Source: Alphaproteobacteria bacterium (GTDB lineage Bacteria; Pseudomonadota; Alphaproteobacteria; UBA6615). From it: a DNA stretch of 64,000 nucleotides. A model generated the notes under the pieces. That model was not told where the DNA came from. It ran no database searches and worked only from the letters and a program-made list of their open reading frames with translations. The translations under genes were made by a program, and so were the position numbers. Below are positions 18,686-26,767 of this stretch, piece by piece. Where the stretch lies: positions 806,001-870,000 of the forward strand of contig JBDXCV010000003.1 in the NCBI GenBank assembly GCA_039980135.1, in the 5' to 3' direction. Numbering within the stretch: the first letter of the stretch is position 1; every line of letters begins with the position of its first letter.

Positions 18686-18774
18686 ACGTGTTTCGCGGGG
18701 TCCTGGCGCAGTTGCAGCGGCGGGTGCTCAAGCCGCCGGGTAAATATTAACAAGACCGAATACGGAGACGTTAC

Positions 18775-19467
18775 ATGGCCAAAGTCGAAATCATCAGTTC
18801 TTCGAGTTGTCCGTTCGCGCAGCGCACCCGCATGGCGCTGATCGAGAAGGAAATCGACCACGAGCTCACGGCGGTCGATCTCAACGACAAGCCCGACTGG
18901 TTCCTGGAAATCTCGCCCTATGGCAAGGTCCCGGTGCTGCGCCATAACGGCGCGGTGATCTTCGAATCCGCCGTGATCAACGAGTATCTCGAAGAGGTAT
19001 TCCCCGAACGGCCGCTGCTGCCGGCCGATCCGGTGCGCCGTGCCCAGGCGCGCATCTGGATCGACTTCGCCAATGTCCGCTTCACGCCCCATGTCTACAA
19101 GCTGATGTTGGCGCAGGACGCCGACGCGCAGGCGTTTCAGGCGGAGCGCCTGACCAACGCCATGCTGATGATGGAGCATGAGGGGCTCGGCAAGCTGGGC
19201 GACGGCTCCTACTGGATGGGAGACGATATCAGCCTCGTCGACCTGACCTTCCTGCCGCATATGCAGCGGGTCGGCGTGCTGAGCCACTACCGTGGCTTCC
19301 AGATCCCCGACGAATGCGTTTTGCTGAAGGGCTGGCTGCAACTCATGAGCCAGCGCCCGTCGGTTACCGTAGGGTCGGCGGCGCCCGACGTGCTCATCGA
19401 GAACTGGCGCAAATACGCCGAGAACACCTCGACCGGCACGACCGCAGCGGACATGCGCGCGGCCTGA
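18775..19467 (+). CDS. Glutathione S-transferase family protein
   Basis: A 230-residue protein with an N-terminal thioredoxin-fold GST domain: SSSCPFAQRTRMALIEKE with Cys12 at the catalytic site, then YGKVPVLRHNGAVIFESAVINEYLEE, where VPVL and ES bind glutathione. The helical C-terminal domain runs from about residue 85 and contains WMGDDISLVDLTFLPHMQR. The CPFA start places it near omega-class or SspA-like members, which tend to be thiol transferases or reductases. It lies 107 bases upstream of the GrdB-like selenoprotein in the same direction, a context that suggests a shared redox role. Confidence 0.88.
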   Translation: MAKVEIISSSSCPFAQRTRMALIEKEIDHELTAVDLNDKPDWFLEISPYGKVPVLRHNGAVIFESAVINEYLEEVFPERPLLPADPVRRAQARIWIDFANVRFTPHVYKLMLAQDADAQAFQAERLTNAMLMMEHEGLGKLGDGSYWMGDDISLVDLTFLPHMQRVGVLSHYRGFQIPDECVLLKGWLQLMSQRPSVTVGSAAPDVLIENWRKYAENTSTGTTAADMRAA

Positions 19468-19517
19468 CGGTTTCCGAGCAATGCGTCGGGAGCAAAGGTG
19501 CTGTTCAGGCAGTGTCG

Positions 19518-19546
19518 TTGTTGCGCGCCAGCCGTGCTGATAGAGT
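19518..19546 (+). promoter_or_regulatory. Candidate promoter of the GrdB-like selenoprotein gene
   Basis: TTGTTG is followed after 17 bases by TAGAGT, a fair match to a sigma-70 promoter, 29 bases before the start codon of the selenoprotein gene. The strong GAGGAG ribosome site comes next. Confidence 0.35.
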
Positions 19547-19574
19547 TCCCGAAATTTCGATCTGAGGAGAATTT

Positions 19575-20810
19575 ATGGTCCATTTGCGCGAAATGCCTGA
19601 TCATCTGCGCGATGCGCTGATCAATCAGGAACTGCCCGAATATGGCGACACGCCATGGGTCACGCCCAAGCCGCTGAACGAATGCCGGGTTGCGCTGATT
19701 TCGACCGCCGGCCTGCATCGCCGCGAGGACGATCCGTTCACGCCGGGTGCGGGCGATTACCGGATCATCCCGGACGATTACGACATGGACGATTTGGTGA
19801 TGAGCCATGTGTCGACCAATTTCGATCGCAGCGGTTTCTACCAGGACGTCAACACATCCTTTCCTTTCGATCGTCTGAAAGAGCTGGCCGATGAGGATGT
19901 GATAGGTTCGGTCGCGAGCCGGCACTTTTCCTTCATGGGGGCGACGCCGCCGACGGTGATGGAGCCGATCGCGCGCGACCTCGCGAAGGTTCTCAAGGCG
20001 GACAATGTCGACGCTGTCGCACTGGTCCCCGTCTGACCCCAATGCACGCGCGCCGTGGGCGGGCTTGCACATTATCTCGAAGAAGAAGGCATTCCGACGA
20101 CGCAGATCGCGCTGATCCGCAAGCATGCCGAGGAAATCAAACCGCCGCGTGCACTCGCGGTACCCTTCGAACTCGGCCGCCCCCTGGGCGGGCCGAACGA
20201 GCCGGACTTCCAGCGCCGCGTGCTGCGTGAATGCCTGGAGCTACTGGAACGTGAATCGGGCCCGGTGCTCGAGGACTTCCCCGACGACCCACCGGGAGCC
20301 GATGTGGAACAGCCGGAAGGCTGGGCCTGCCCGGTCAACTTCGCCGCGCCGATCGAGGATGTCAGCGATCAGGAGCTTCTGGAGCAGACCCTGCTGCAGG
20401 AAGTCGCCCTGCTGAAGCCCTGGTATGAAGAGTCCAAACAGAGCCGTGGCGGCCGGACGAATTACGGGATATCGGGCAAGGCACCCGAGGAAATTCCGGC
20501 TTTTCTGGCCAGTCTCGTGGTGAACCGCGAAGACACAGCATCACCGATCGAGGGCAAGCCGGCGGCGTTGGCCTTCAAGCATATGGCCGACGATATCCGC
20601 TACTACTACATGGAGGCGGCGATTGCGCGGCCCGATGGCCGGGTCACCGATCTCGATATCGGCAACTGGCTGTGGGGCGAGACGACCCTGGGCAAGGTGC
20701 TCGTCGAGATCCGCAACTGGGCGATGGAGAGTGAAGATAAGGGCTTCAAGGCTCTGTCGGTAACGGCCATTGTTCCCACCCATCAGCGCCACCGCACGGC
20801 CCACGGCTGA
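19575..20810 (+). CDS. GrdB-like selenoprotein (glycine/sarcosine/betaine reductase B family), in-frame UGA
   Basis: A 411-residue protein read through UGA at 20034-20036 as selenocysteine 154. Codons before and after the UGA are in one frame, and both halves belong to one family. The redox motif is V-U-P-Q-C-T-R-A-V-G-G, a UxxC pair (Sec154, Cys157), placed after VDAVALVPV as in GrdB/PrdB proteins. A hairpin begins 7 bases after the UGA. The gene faces selD and tRNA-Sec. In clostridia GrdB reduces glycine or betaine with partner subunits GrdA and GrdC/D; none are seen here, so the reaction is unknown. Start ATG follows GAGGAG. Conventional annotation would split it at 20036. Confidence 0.93.
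20043..20069 (+). promoter_or_regulatory. Candidate SECIS hairpin of the GrdB-like gene
   Basis: TGCA pairs with TGCA at the base; then come a C/T mismatch, two GC pairs, a G/G mismatch and CGCC/GGCG closing a GTG loop. The loop starts 19 bases after the UGA, within the spacing SelB needs. It was found by hand-folding, not computed. Confidence 0.6.
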
Positions 20811-20832
20811 CGCGGCGTTTCTTTCGTTATTG

Positions 20833-20862
20833 AAAAGGCCCTCCCCGTCGGGAGGGCCTTTT
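20833..20862. terminator. Bidirectional rho-independent terminator
   Basis: AAAAGGCCCTCCC, a CGTC-containing loop, then GGGAGGGCCTTTTTT: a 13-base stem flanked by A-run and T-run, so it works on both strands. It separates the converging GrdB-like and selD genes. Confidence 0.92.
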
Positions 20863-20899
20863 TTATTCACGCGATAGCGCCGAGGTTCGAACTGGAAAC

Positions 20900-23122
20900 T
20901 CAGGCCGGGTCCGTGAAACTGACCACGCCGACGGTTCCCCGCCGCGGGGTCACCCGCCCGATGATGGCGGCATCCGGCGCGGGACCGGCGCGCAATTCCG
21001 CGAGGCAGGCCTCGGCCCGGTCGGCGGGCAGGCCAAACAGCAAACCACCTGCGGTCTGCGGATCGAACAGCAACGGAAAACTCGGATGCGCGGCCAACGG
21101 CACGGCGTTGCCGACGGATTCCTCGTTGCCCGGCCGAAGGGTGCTCTCATGGCCCAGCGCCACCAGTTTCACGACCCCCGGCAGGATCGGCAGCGCGTCG
21201 AGCATCATTTCCGCATCGACGCCCGAGGCGTTGAGCATCTCCAGCAGATGGCCCGCGAGCCCGAATCCGGTGACGTCCGTGCCCGCCGACGCGCCGTATT
21301 TGCGGATCACGGGAATACAGGGCGCGATGGAGCGCTGCATGGATTCGAACGCGGTTGTCACGTCATCGCCATTGGCCTTGGCCCGCATGTCGGCGGCGAA
21401 CAACACGCCGGTGCCGAGCGGCTTGGTCAGGATCAGCGTGTCGCCGACCGCAAGGCCGGACTTGCGCAGGATCGCGTCGCGGTCGGCATAACCGTTGATG
21501 GTCAGGCCGAAGGCCATCTCGGCACCTTCGCCCGTGTGGCCGCCGGCCAGTACGGCCCCGGCCTCGGCCAGGGTCTCGGTGGCGCCGGCCAGCAGTTGGT
21601 ATAGATCGTCGGATGTCTTGTCGTCCTCGCCATGGGGCAGCATGACGGCGGCGAGCGCGGAATGGGCCTCCGCGCCCATCGCGAAGATGTCACCGAGGCA
21701 ATGGTTTGCGGCGATCCGGCCGAACAGATACGGGTCGTCGATGAAGGCGCGGAACTGATCGACCGTCTGGATCAGCGCTTTGCCCGGCGGTGGTGTGAGC
21801 ACCGCGGCGTCGTCGGGTGAATCCAGCCCCTGGTCGAGACCGTCCTTGTGCTGGGGCGGCAGGCGGTCCAGCGCGCGACGCAGGACCGGGGCGGGGACTT
21901 TCGCACCACAGCCGCCGCAGCGCATGGCCTCGAGCGCGTCGTCACCGTCGGCGCCGTCCGCGTCCATCTCGGGCAGTTCCTGATACTTGGCCATCCAGCG
22001 CCGGTCGATCCAGTCTTTCCAGCGCCACACCCAGGCGCCTTCCAACGCGAACGGGCCGCGCGCGGCGATGGCATAGCGGTCGCCGGTCGTGATCAGGGCG
22101 AGGGTCTGGCCCTGGGGGCGATAGGCCTTGAGCGGTCTGCCACGCGCGGCGCGGCGGAGGTTGTCGGCCAGATACGGACCCTGGCGCACGGCATACACGC
22201 CCGCCTTGGGCAGCCGGTGACCATCCATCGACGCGGCGTCGCCTGCGGCGAAGAGCCGGGGGTGGGAGGGCGAGCGGAGCCGGTCGTCGACCCGGACGAA
22301 GCCGCGATCGTCACGGGCCAGATCGGTATCGGCAAGCCAGAGGGGTGGCCCGGCGGATGTCACCAGAATCGTCTTGTCGCTGGGCAGGCTTTGCCCGTTC
22401 GAGATGTGCACCGCATCGGGCGTGACCCGTTCGACCTTCACACCCGTATGCACGGCGATGCCCCGGTCGGACAGCGCGCGGGTGAGCTTGCGCCGCGCGG
22501 CGGGGTTGTAGCCGGGCAGGAGCGTGTCCTCGGCCTCGACGATCGCAAAGTGAAAATCCGATGGTGCCTTGCCCAAACCGATCGCGGCGGCCCGCAACCG
22601 GTGACTGAGGGCCAGGGTGAGCTCGACCCCCCCGCCGCCGCCGCCGGCGATCGCGATATGGAACGGGCCGTCATGGCCGCGAATCTCCCCGGTCAGCCGG
22701 TGATAGGCCTCGAGGAATCGATCGATGGGTTTGACCGGCAGCGCGTGTTCCGCACCGTCGATATGGGTCGTCGCGGGGGTCGAGCCCGTGTCGATGGAGA
22801 CAAAATCGAATGCCACGGGGGGACGCCCCGCGACCTGGACGTAATTGTTTGCAAGGTCGAGCCCCGTCGCGGCGGCGTGGATGACGCGCGCGTTGGCGAA
22901 GGCGGCCAGCGGCCGCAGGTCGATATGCGCTTCGGCCTCGCTGTAATGGTCGGCGATGTAACCCGGGATCATGCCCGAATAAGGGGTCAGCAGGTCGCGG
23001 GTGATCAGGGTGAGACGCACCCCCGGTTCGGGCTTCATGCCGAACCGTTTGAGGACCGCCACATGGCTGTGGCCGCCGCCGACCAGCACGATGTCGGAAG
23101 TGATGGGAACCGTCGGTGTCAT
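20900..23122 (-). CDS. selD: Bifunctional FAD-dependent NADH dehydrogenase-like / selenide, water dikinase (SelD)
   Basis: A 740-residue fusion. Residues 1-385 form a pyridine nucleotide-disulfide type flavoprotein: IVLVGGGHSH for FAD, IAIAGGGGGGVEL for NAD(P), and FAAGDAASM near residue 293. Residues about 395-740 are SelD: RCGGCGAK holds the catalytic Cys405 and Lys408, followed by DDAAVL and GGHTGEGAEMAFG. SelD turns selenide and ATP into selenophosphate, the selenium donor for Sec-tRNA and selenouridine. The flavoprotein part may supply reduced selenium; this fusion is known from several proteobacteria. The active-site residue is Cys, not Sec. It starts 63 bases after tRNA-Sec on the same strand. 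Confidence 0.96.
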   Translation of the reverse strand: MTPTVPITSDIVLVGGGHSHVAVLKRFGMKPEPGVRLTLITRDLLTPYSGMIPGYIADHYSEAEAHIDLRPLAAFANARVIHAAATGLDLANNYVQVAGRPPVAFDFVSIDTGSTPATTHIDGAEHALPVKPIDRFLEAYHRLTGEIRGHDGPFHIAIAGGGGGGVELTLALSHRLRAAAIGLGKAPSDFHFAIVEAEDTLLPGYNPAARRKLTRALSDRGIAVHTGVKVERVTPDAVHISNGQSLPSDKTILVTSAGPPLWLADTDLARDDRGFVRVDDRLRSPSHPRLFAAGDAASMDGHRLPKAGVYAVRQGPYLADNLRRAARGRPLKAYRPQGQTLALITTGDRYAIAARGPFALEGAWVWRWKDWIDRRWMAKYQELPEMDADGADGDDALEAMRCGGCGAKVPAPVLRRALDRLPPQHKDGLDQGLDSPDDAAVLTPPPGKALIQTVDQFRAFIDDPYLFGRIAANHCLGDIFAMGAEAHSALAAVMLPHGEDDKTSDDLYQLLAGATETLAEAGAVLAGGHTGEGAEMAFGLTINGYADRDAILRKSGLAVGDTLILTKPLGTGVLFAADMRAKANGDDVTTAFESMQRSIAPCIPVIRKYGASAGTDVTGFGLAGHLLEMLNASGVDAEMMLDALPILPGVVKLVALGHESTLRPGNEESVGNAVPLAAHPSFPLLFDPQTAGGLLFGLPADRAEACLAELRAGPAPDAAIIGRVTPRRGTVGVVSFTDPA

Positions 23123-23185
23123 GGCGTGAGCATAAACACCGCGCGCGCAAACCTCATCTCCGGATCACGCATGGGTGTCGTGAAT

Positions 23186-23281
23186 TGGCGGAAGAGGGTG
23201 GGAGTCGAACCCACCAGGCACGTCTAACGCCCCTCACCGGTTTTGAAGACCGGGCGCCCCACCGGGGAACGGTCCTCCTCC
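23186..23281 (-). tRNA. selC: tRNA-Sec (anticodon UCA)
   Basis: 96 bases including the encoded CCA end. The acceptor stem has the extra-long 8 base pairs of selenocysteine tRNAs (GGAGGAGG with CCTCTTCC, one G-U pair), then the discriminator G. The anticodon loop is CTTCAAA with TCA at 23244-23246, closed by CCGGT/ACCGG. A long variable arm (about GGGGCGTT to ACGTGCC) and a T-arm GTGGG-TTCGACT-CCCAC follow. Together these exclude tRNA-Ser or a nonsense suppressor. It decodes UGA with SelB and lies directly upstream of selD. Confidence 0.97.
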
Positions 23282-23287
23282 ACCTTT

Positions 23288-23316
23288 ATAATCAGTGAGT
23301 CAGCACTTGCTGACAA
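23288..23316 (-). promoter_or_regulatory. Candidate promoter of tRNA-Sec and selD
   Basis: On the minus strand TTGTCA (23311-23316) is followed after 17 bases by GATTAT (23288-23293). The expected start of transcription falls within a base or two of the tRNA 5' end at 23281. A perfect inverted repeat overlaps the -35 box. Confidence 0.5.
23299..23314. promoter_or_regulatory. Perfect inverted repeat over the tRNA-Sec promoter
   Basis: GTCAGCA-CT-TGCTGAC is a 7-base perfect inverted repeat covering part of the -35 box and the spacer of the tRNA-Sec promoter. Its position fits a repressor operator. No similar repeat was noticed at the other sel genes. Confidence 0.5.
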
Positions 23317-23420
23317 GAGGTATGCCGGGAAATTAACACCCCGCAGGAATCTATAAATATCTGCCCATGCGGCGAGCGTTCGGCGGCTTCAACTCTGTCT
23401 GCCTGTGCCGGGCACCTGGA

Positions 23421-24044
23421 CTAACGGGATACCCCGATCAACCGGTCGCGCGTGACGAGGGATTCCAATTCGGATGCAGTGCGCGAGCATGGGTCTTCGG
23501 GTGGTTCGGGGAGAACGAGGTAGCGCATGTCTGCGTTGCTGTCGTGGACGATCAGTTCCACGGTTTCGGGAAGATCGGTGCCGAACTCGGCGAGCACGTT
23601 GCGCGGTTCACGCACGGCGCGGGCGCGATAGGCCTTGGAGATATACCAGGAGGGAGGCTGACCGAGGATCGACCGGGGGTAGCAGGAGCACAGGGTGCAC
23701 GTAATCAGATTGTGCGTGTCCGCCGTGTTCTCGACCACGACGATCTGTGCCTCGCCAACACTGATTCCGATCTCGCCGATCGCCTGTTTACCGTTCTCCA
23801 GCAACCGTGCCTTGTATTCTGGCTCGGCCCAGGCCTTGGCAACGATCTTTGCGCCCAAATGCAGACCGGGTGATTCGAGCTTTTCAATTTCCTTTACCAC
23901 TTCCGGCGCTGTGAGGAGCCCGCGCGCGATCAGGACGGCCTGCAGCGCATCGACGATGATCTGGCCCTCTAGATTGCCCGCCTCGTCCTCGACGACGAGT
24001 GCTTCGTGATCGTCATGCTGATGATCATGGTCATGGTCGGTCAT
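23421..24044 (-). CDS. scnC: Thiocyanate hydrolase gamma subunit-like / nitrile hydratase alpha family
   Basis: A 207-residue metal-binding catalytic subunit. The claw motif C116-T-L-C119-S-C121 is the cobalt form (iron enzymes have CSLCSC). It is followed by Y-P-R124: thiocyanate hydrolase of Thiobacillus has Arg at this site, while nitrile hydratases usually have Trp. The KAYRARAVREPRNVLAEFG segment supplies the Arg pair that contacts the modified cysteines' partner subunit. A His/Asp-rich N-terminus (DHDHDHQHDDHE) may bind metal. It is the last gene of a six-gene operon with an ABC importer. Expected reaction: thiocyanate plus water to carbonyl sulfide and ammonia; a nitrile hydratase role is the alternative. 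Confidence 0.83.
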   Translation of the reverse strand: MTDHDHDHQHDDHEALVVEDEAGNLEGQIIVDALQAVLIARGLLTAPEVVKEIEKLESPGLHLGAKIVAKAWAEPEYKARLLENGKQAIGEIGISVGEAQIVVVENTADTHNLITCTLCSCYPRSILGQPPSWYISKAYRARAVREPRNVLAEFGTDLPETVELIVHDSNADMRYLVLPEPPEDPCSRTASELESLVTRDRLIGVSR

Positions 24045-24060
24045 TAACCGGGTCCTCCAT

Positions 24061-24369
24061 TCATGTCTGCGGTGCGAGCCAATGATCGTAGATCTCGATT
24101 ACCAGCCGGTCGTGTTGCGTGTGGGTGTCGTCGCTGGGCCAGAGATCCTGCTGGCGAAAGGCGACGCGATAAAGGTCGATGGCGGGACCGCTGGTCAGAC
24201 CGACCGCGAGTTCCTCGGGGTTGAGATAGGTGCCGCAATAACTCACCACTTCGCCGGCCTGGCCCCGGACGTAGAACGGGATTCGGACATGGCCCGACTT
24301 GCCCAGGTCGAGCACCGTGACCCTGTCGCCGGACTGAAACCGGTGCCCATGGTGCGTGGTCATGGTCAT
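24061..24369 (-). CDS. scnA: Thiocyanate hydrolase alpha subunit-like (nitrile hydratase beta, C-terminal half)
   Basis: A 102-residue protein matching the SH3-like C-terminal half of nitrile hydratase beta: FQSGDRVTVLDLGKSGHVRIPFYVRGQAGEV, then LYRVAFRQQDLWP and IEIYDHWL. A beta chain split in two, together with the gamma subunit next door, is the arrangement of thiocyanate hydrolase (and of the toyocamycin nitrile hydratase). The ATG at 24369 overlaps the previous stop as ATGA, so it is preferred over the ATG six bases later. It forms the cobalt-site cavity with the gamma subunit. Confidence 0.8.
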   Translation of the reverse strand: MTMTTHHGHRFQSGDRVTVLDLGKSGHVRIPFYVRGQAGEVVSYCGTYLNPEELAVGLTSGPAIDLYRVAFRQQDLWPSDDTHTQHDRLVIEIYDHWLAPQT

Positions 24370-24725
24370 GAGTTTTCGCTGGAATCGGCGGCCTTCTCCC
24401 ATGTTTCGCGCTTGTCCGCGGTCGCGGCGTCCAGCTCATCGCGGTTGATGACGTTCTTCTCGATCAACACGTCGATCATGGCGTCGAGCCGACGCCTGTA
24501 GAACGACAGGGTCTTGTATTTGTCCGCACCGAAACTCTCGAATCCGCGTCGCATCTCGTCCAGGGAAATGATCCGGCGCGTCCCGTCTCCAAGCAGGTTT
24601 CGGATCGCTTCGGTTTGTTTCTCCCAGTGCAACCAGGGAAGCTCGGTCTTCGGAATTCTGCTGGCGGGATCGCCGCCGATGTCATGGTATCCGCGCGGAC
24701 TGGTGGGATCGGGTGTATGGGGCAT
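24366..24725 (-). CDS. scnB: Thiocyanate hydrolase beta subunit-like (nitrile hydratase beta, N-terminal half)
   Basis: A 119-residue helical protein corresponding to the N-terminal half of nitrile hydratase beta. GYHDIGGDPASRIPKTELPWLHWEKQTEAI is the family's opening (Y-H-D-x-GG), followed by DEMRRGFESFGADKYKTLSFYRRRLDAM, as in ER-x(5)-Y-x-x-x-Y-Y-type segments. The gene order beta-alpha-gamma equals scnB-scnA-scnC of Thiobacillus. The start at 24725 is chosen over a longer frame that overlaps the ATPase gene. It is 20 bases from the ABC ATPase stop. Confidence 0.8.
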   Translation of the reverse strand: MPHTPDPTSPRGYHDIGGDPASRIPKTELPWLHWEKQTEAIRNLLGDGTRRIISLDEMRRGFESFGADKYKTLSFYRRRLDAMIDVLIEKNVINRDELDAATADKRETWEKAADSSENS

Positions 24726-24745
24726 TGGCTTGGTCTTTGTATGGT

Positions 24746-25612
24746 TCAGCGGGCCAGCTCGTCGACGCGCGCCTCGCGTTGGAAAATGTCGAGGCACCGG
24801 CTCCGCAACTCGACGAACTCCGGTTCGGTGAGCGTGTTGGCGTTGCGCGGACGCGGCAATGTGTTGTCGACCAGCGCGGCGACCCTTGACGGTCGCCGGG
24901 TGAGCAACAAGACCCTGTCGGCCATCTGAACGGCTTCCTCGAGATCGTGGGACACGAGTATCATTGTGGTACCAGACTTTTCGAACACCGACTGCAATTT
25001 TTCGCGCATCAGAAGCGTCATCTCGTAATCGAGCGCCGAGAAGGGCTCGTCGAGAAACAGCACGTCGGGTTCGGGGGCCAGCGCGCGCAGGATCGAGACA
25101 GCCTGCTGCTGCCCGCCGGACAGCGCATAGGGGTAGGCGTTCAGGTCAATCCGGATGCCGAAATCCTCGACCAGTTGTTCGACCCGTTCGTCGCGCTGTT
25201 TCTTCGGAAAACCCTTGCGTTTCAGCGGGTAGTGAATGTTGTCGATCGCGCGCAGCCATGGGAACAGCGCCTCGCGATAATTCTGGAACACGTAGGAGAT
25301 GTTGGTCTCCTCGATGGTCCGGCCGTCATACAGCACCTTTCCGCCGTCGCGGGGCATCAGGCCCGAAATCATGTTGATCAGCGTGCTCTTGCCACAGCCA
25401 TTCGGGCCGAAGACGCTGGTCAACGTGCCGAGCTCAAGCTCCAGATCGAAGCCGTCATAGACAACGGTTTTCCCGAATGCCTTGCGCAGTCCCTCGATCA
25501 CGAGGCGGCCCCGGCGAGCCGGGCGCCCCGAGGGGGCGTCCGCGCTTGCCTGCGGCATAGCGACCGTAGTCTGATCCATTGCGCCCTCACTGACGGATGT
25601 TAAGTAGTTCAT
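24746..25612 (-). CDS. ABC transporter ATP-binding protein (SsuB/TauB/NrtD type)
   Basis: A 288-residue ATPase. Walker A GPNGCGKST lies at residues 69-77, the Q-loop is FQNYREALFPWL, the signature is LSGGQQQA, Walker B is VLFLDEP and the switch His is in VSHDLEEAV. The FPWL after the Q-loop marks the nitrate/sulfonate/taurine importer family. It powers the importer made with the permease at 26768 and the binding protein at 25708. The start is taken at 25612; a Met at residue 12 is an alternative. Context predicts import of the substrate of the hydrolase encoded next. Confidence 0.92.
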   Translation of the reverse strand: MNYLTSVSEGAMDQTTVAMPQASADAPSGRPARRGRLVIEGLRKAFGKTVVYDGFDLELELGTLTSVFGPNGCGKSTLINMISGLMPRDGGKVLYDGRTIEETNISYVFQNYREALFPWLRAIDNIHYPLKRKGFPKKQRDERVEQLVEDFGIRIDLNAYPYALSGGQQQAVSILRALAPEPDVLFLDEPFSALDYEMTLLMREKLQSVFEKSGTTMILVSHDLEEAVQMADRVLLLTRRPSRVAALVDNTLPRPRNANTLTEPEFVELRSRCLDIFQREARVDELAR

Positions 25613-25707
25613 GTTTGGTTGCTCACTTCACGAACCGGCTTCGGCCGGCATGATCGGAAGGGCCAGGGAACGCACGACCGGTGGCGCTCCCTGGTCCTGA
25701 CTCAAGA

Positions 25708-26715
25708 TCAACTGCTGCCAAAGTCGCTCGTCTGGAGGATCTTTTCCCGCACATCCATCTTCTTCTTCATCACACCTTCGGAGAAGAAGACGTCGACGAA
25801 TGCCTGATAGGAGTTGAGGTCGGTCTCGTTCAGTTCCGTGAAGCTGCGCAGGTACGGTTTCGCAAGCAGGTCGAGCTGACTTTCCCGAATGGCGGTATAA
25901 TTCGGGATGATGGCCTTGTACTTATCGAAGTCTGCCATCGCCAACGCTGTTGCCTCGTCGATGATTTGTACGATCTTCCATGCGACCTCGGGCCGCTCCT
26001 TGATGAACTTCATGGTCAGCACCGCAGCGCCGGAATAGAACGGATCGGCGATCACCTGCGCGACGGGGTTGATCACCGCGCGATCGACACCGTCCGTGGC
26101 CGCCGCAATCGAGCCGACCGGCTCAAGCGACAGGGTCGCGTCGACACTGCCGCCCAGGACCGCGGGAACCTGCTGCGGTACCGCGAGATCGACCAGCTTC
26201 ACGTCCTTATCGGGATCGAGACCCGCTGCACGCACAAGGTGGCGCGTGATCGTGCGCCACTGTATGCCGGGAACATGCCCGATTGTGTGGCCCTTGAGGT
26301 CGGCGAAACTCTTGATGTCGGACCCTGACTTCACGATCAGGCCGTCGTTGATCAGATTGACCCCGATCCCGCCGCCCTGAAGTCCGAATACCTTGAAGGT
26401 GCCGGGGAATTTCTCTTCGGCCAGCATCGCGATGCCCGCGGCCGCGCCCGGAGGTCCAAAATCTGCCCGCCCTGAGACAAGGGCATCGATGATGTGGTTG
26501 GGTGACTGCATCTTGTTCGAGTTGACCTTGATGCAGGCCTTCTCGAACAGCCCTTCTTCGTGGGCCACGTAGTAGGCCGTGGTCTGCATGATGGGTAGCC
26601 ATGCCGACGTCACCTCTTCGTAGGAGTCACAAGCATGTGCGGGTCCGGCACCGATTGCCGCACCGGCGCCGATAACCGTGGCGAGCCCGGTTGCGGCAAG
26701 GAGTTTCTTGAGCAT
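25708..26715 (-). CDS. ABC transporter substrate-binding protein (TauA/SsuA/NMT1-like)
   Basis: A 335-residue periplasmic protein. The signal peptide is MLKKLLAATGLATV with an A-H-A|C cleavage near residue 28; the following Cys could allow lipidation but the lipobox is poor. The mature start SAWLPIMQTTAYYVAHEEGLFEKACI is the NMT1/TauA pattern, and ADFGPPGAAAGI and VPGIQWRTITRHLV line the expected ligand site. It lies between permease and ATPase genes of one operon. The ligand is inferred from neighbours to be thiocyanate, a cyanate-like anion or a nitrile; the sequence alone does not decide. Confidence 0.88.
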   Translation of the reverse strand: MLKKLLAATGLATVIGAGAAIGAGPAHACDSYEEVTSAWLPIMQTTAYYVAHEEGLFEKACIKVNSNKMQSPNHIIDALVSGRADFGPPGAAAGIAMLAEEKFPGTFKVFGLQGGGIGVNLINDGLIVKSGSDIKSFADLKGHTIGHVPGIQWRTITRHLVRAAGLDPDKDVKLVDLAVPQQVPAVLGGSVDATLSLEPVGSIAAATDGVDRAVINPVAQVIADPFYSGAAVLTMKFIKERPEVAWKIVQIIDEATALAMADFDKYKAIIPNYTAIRESQLDLLAKPYLRSFTELNETDLNSYQAFVDVFFSEGVMKKKMDVREKILQTSDFGSS

Positions 26716-26767
26716 TGTTGTTGTCCTTATCTTGGGGATGGAGGAAATGCGTTGCGATTGGCCTGGG

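Noticed and set aside
19575-20810. A truncated GrdB-like protein plus a second small gene starting near 20055
   Set aside because: Both parts are in the same frame, separated by UGA and five sense codons that complete the UPQC motif. The second part has no ribosome site of its own.
23186-23281. tRNA-Ser or a UGA suppressor tRNA
   Set aside because: The 8-base-pair acceptor stem, long variable arm and UCA anticodon together are specific for tRNA-Sec, and selD is adjacent.
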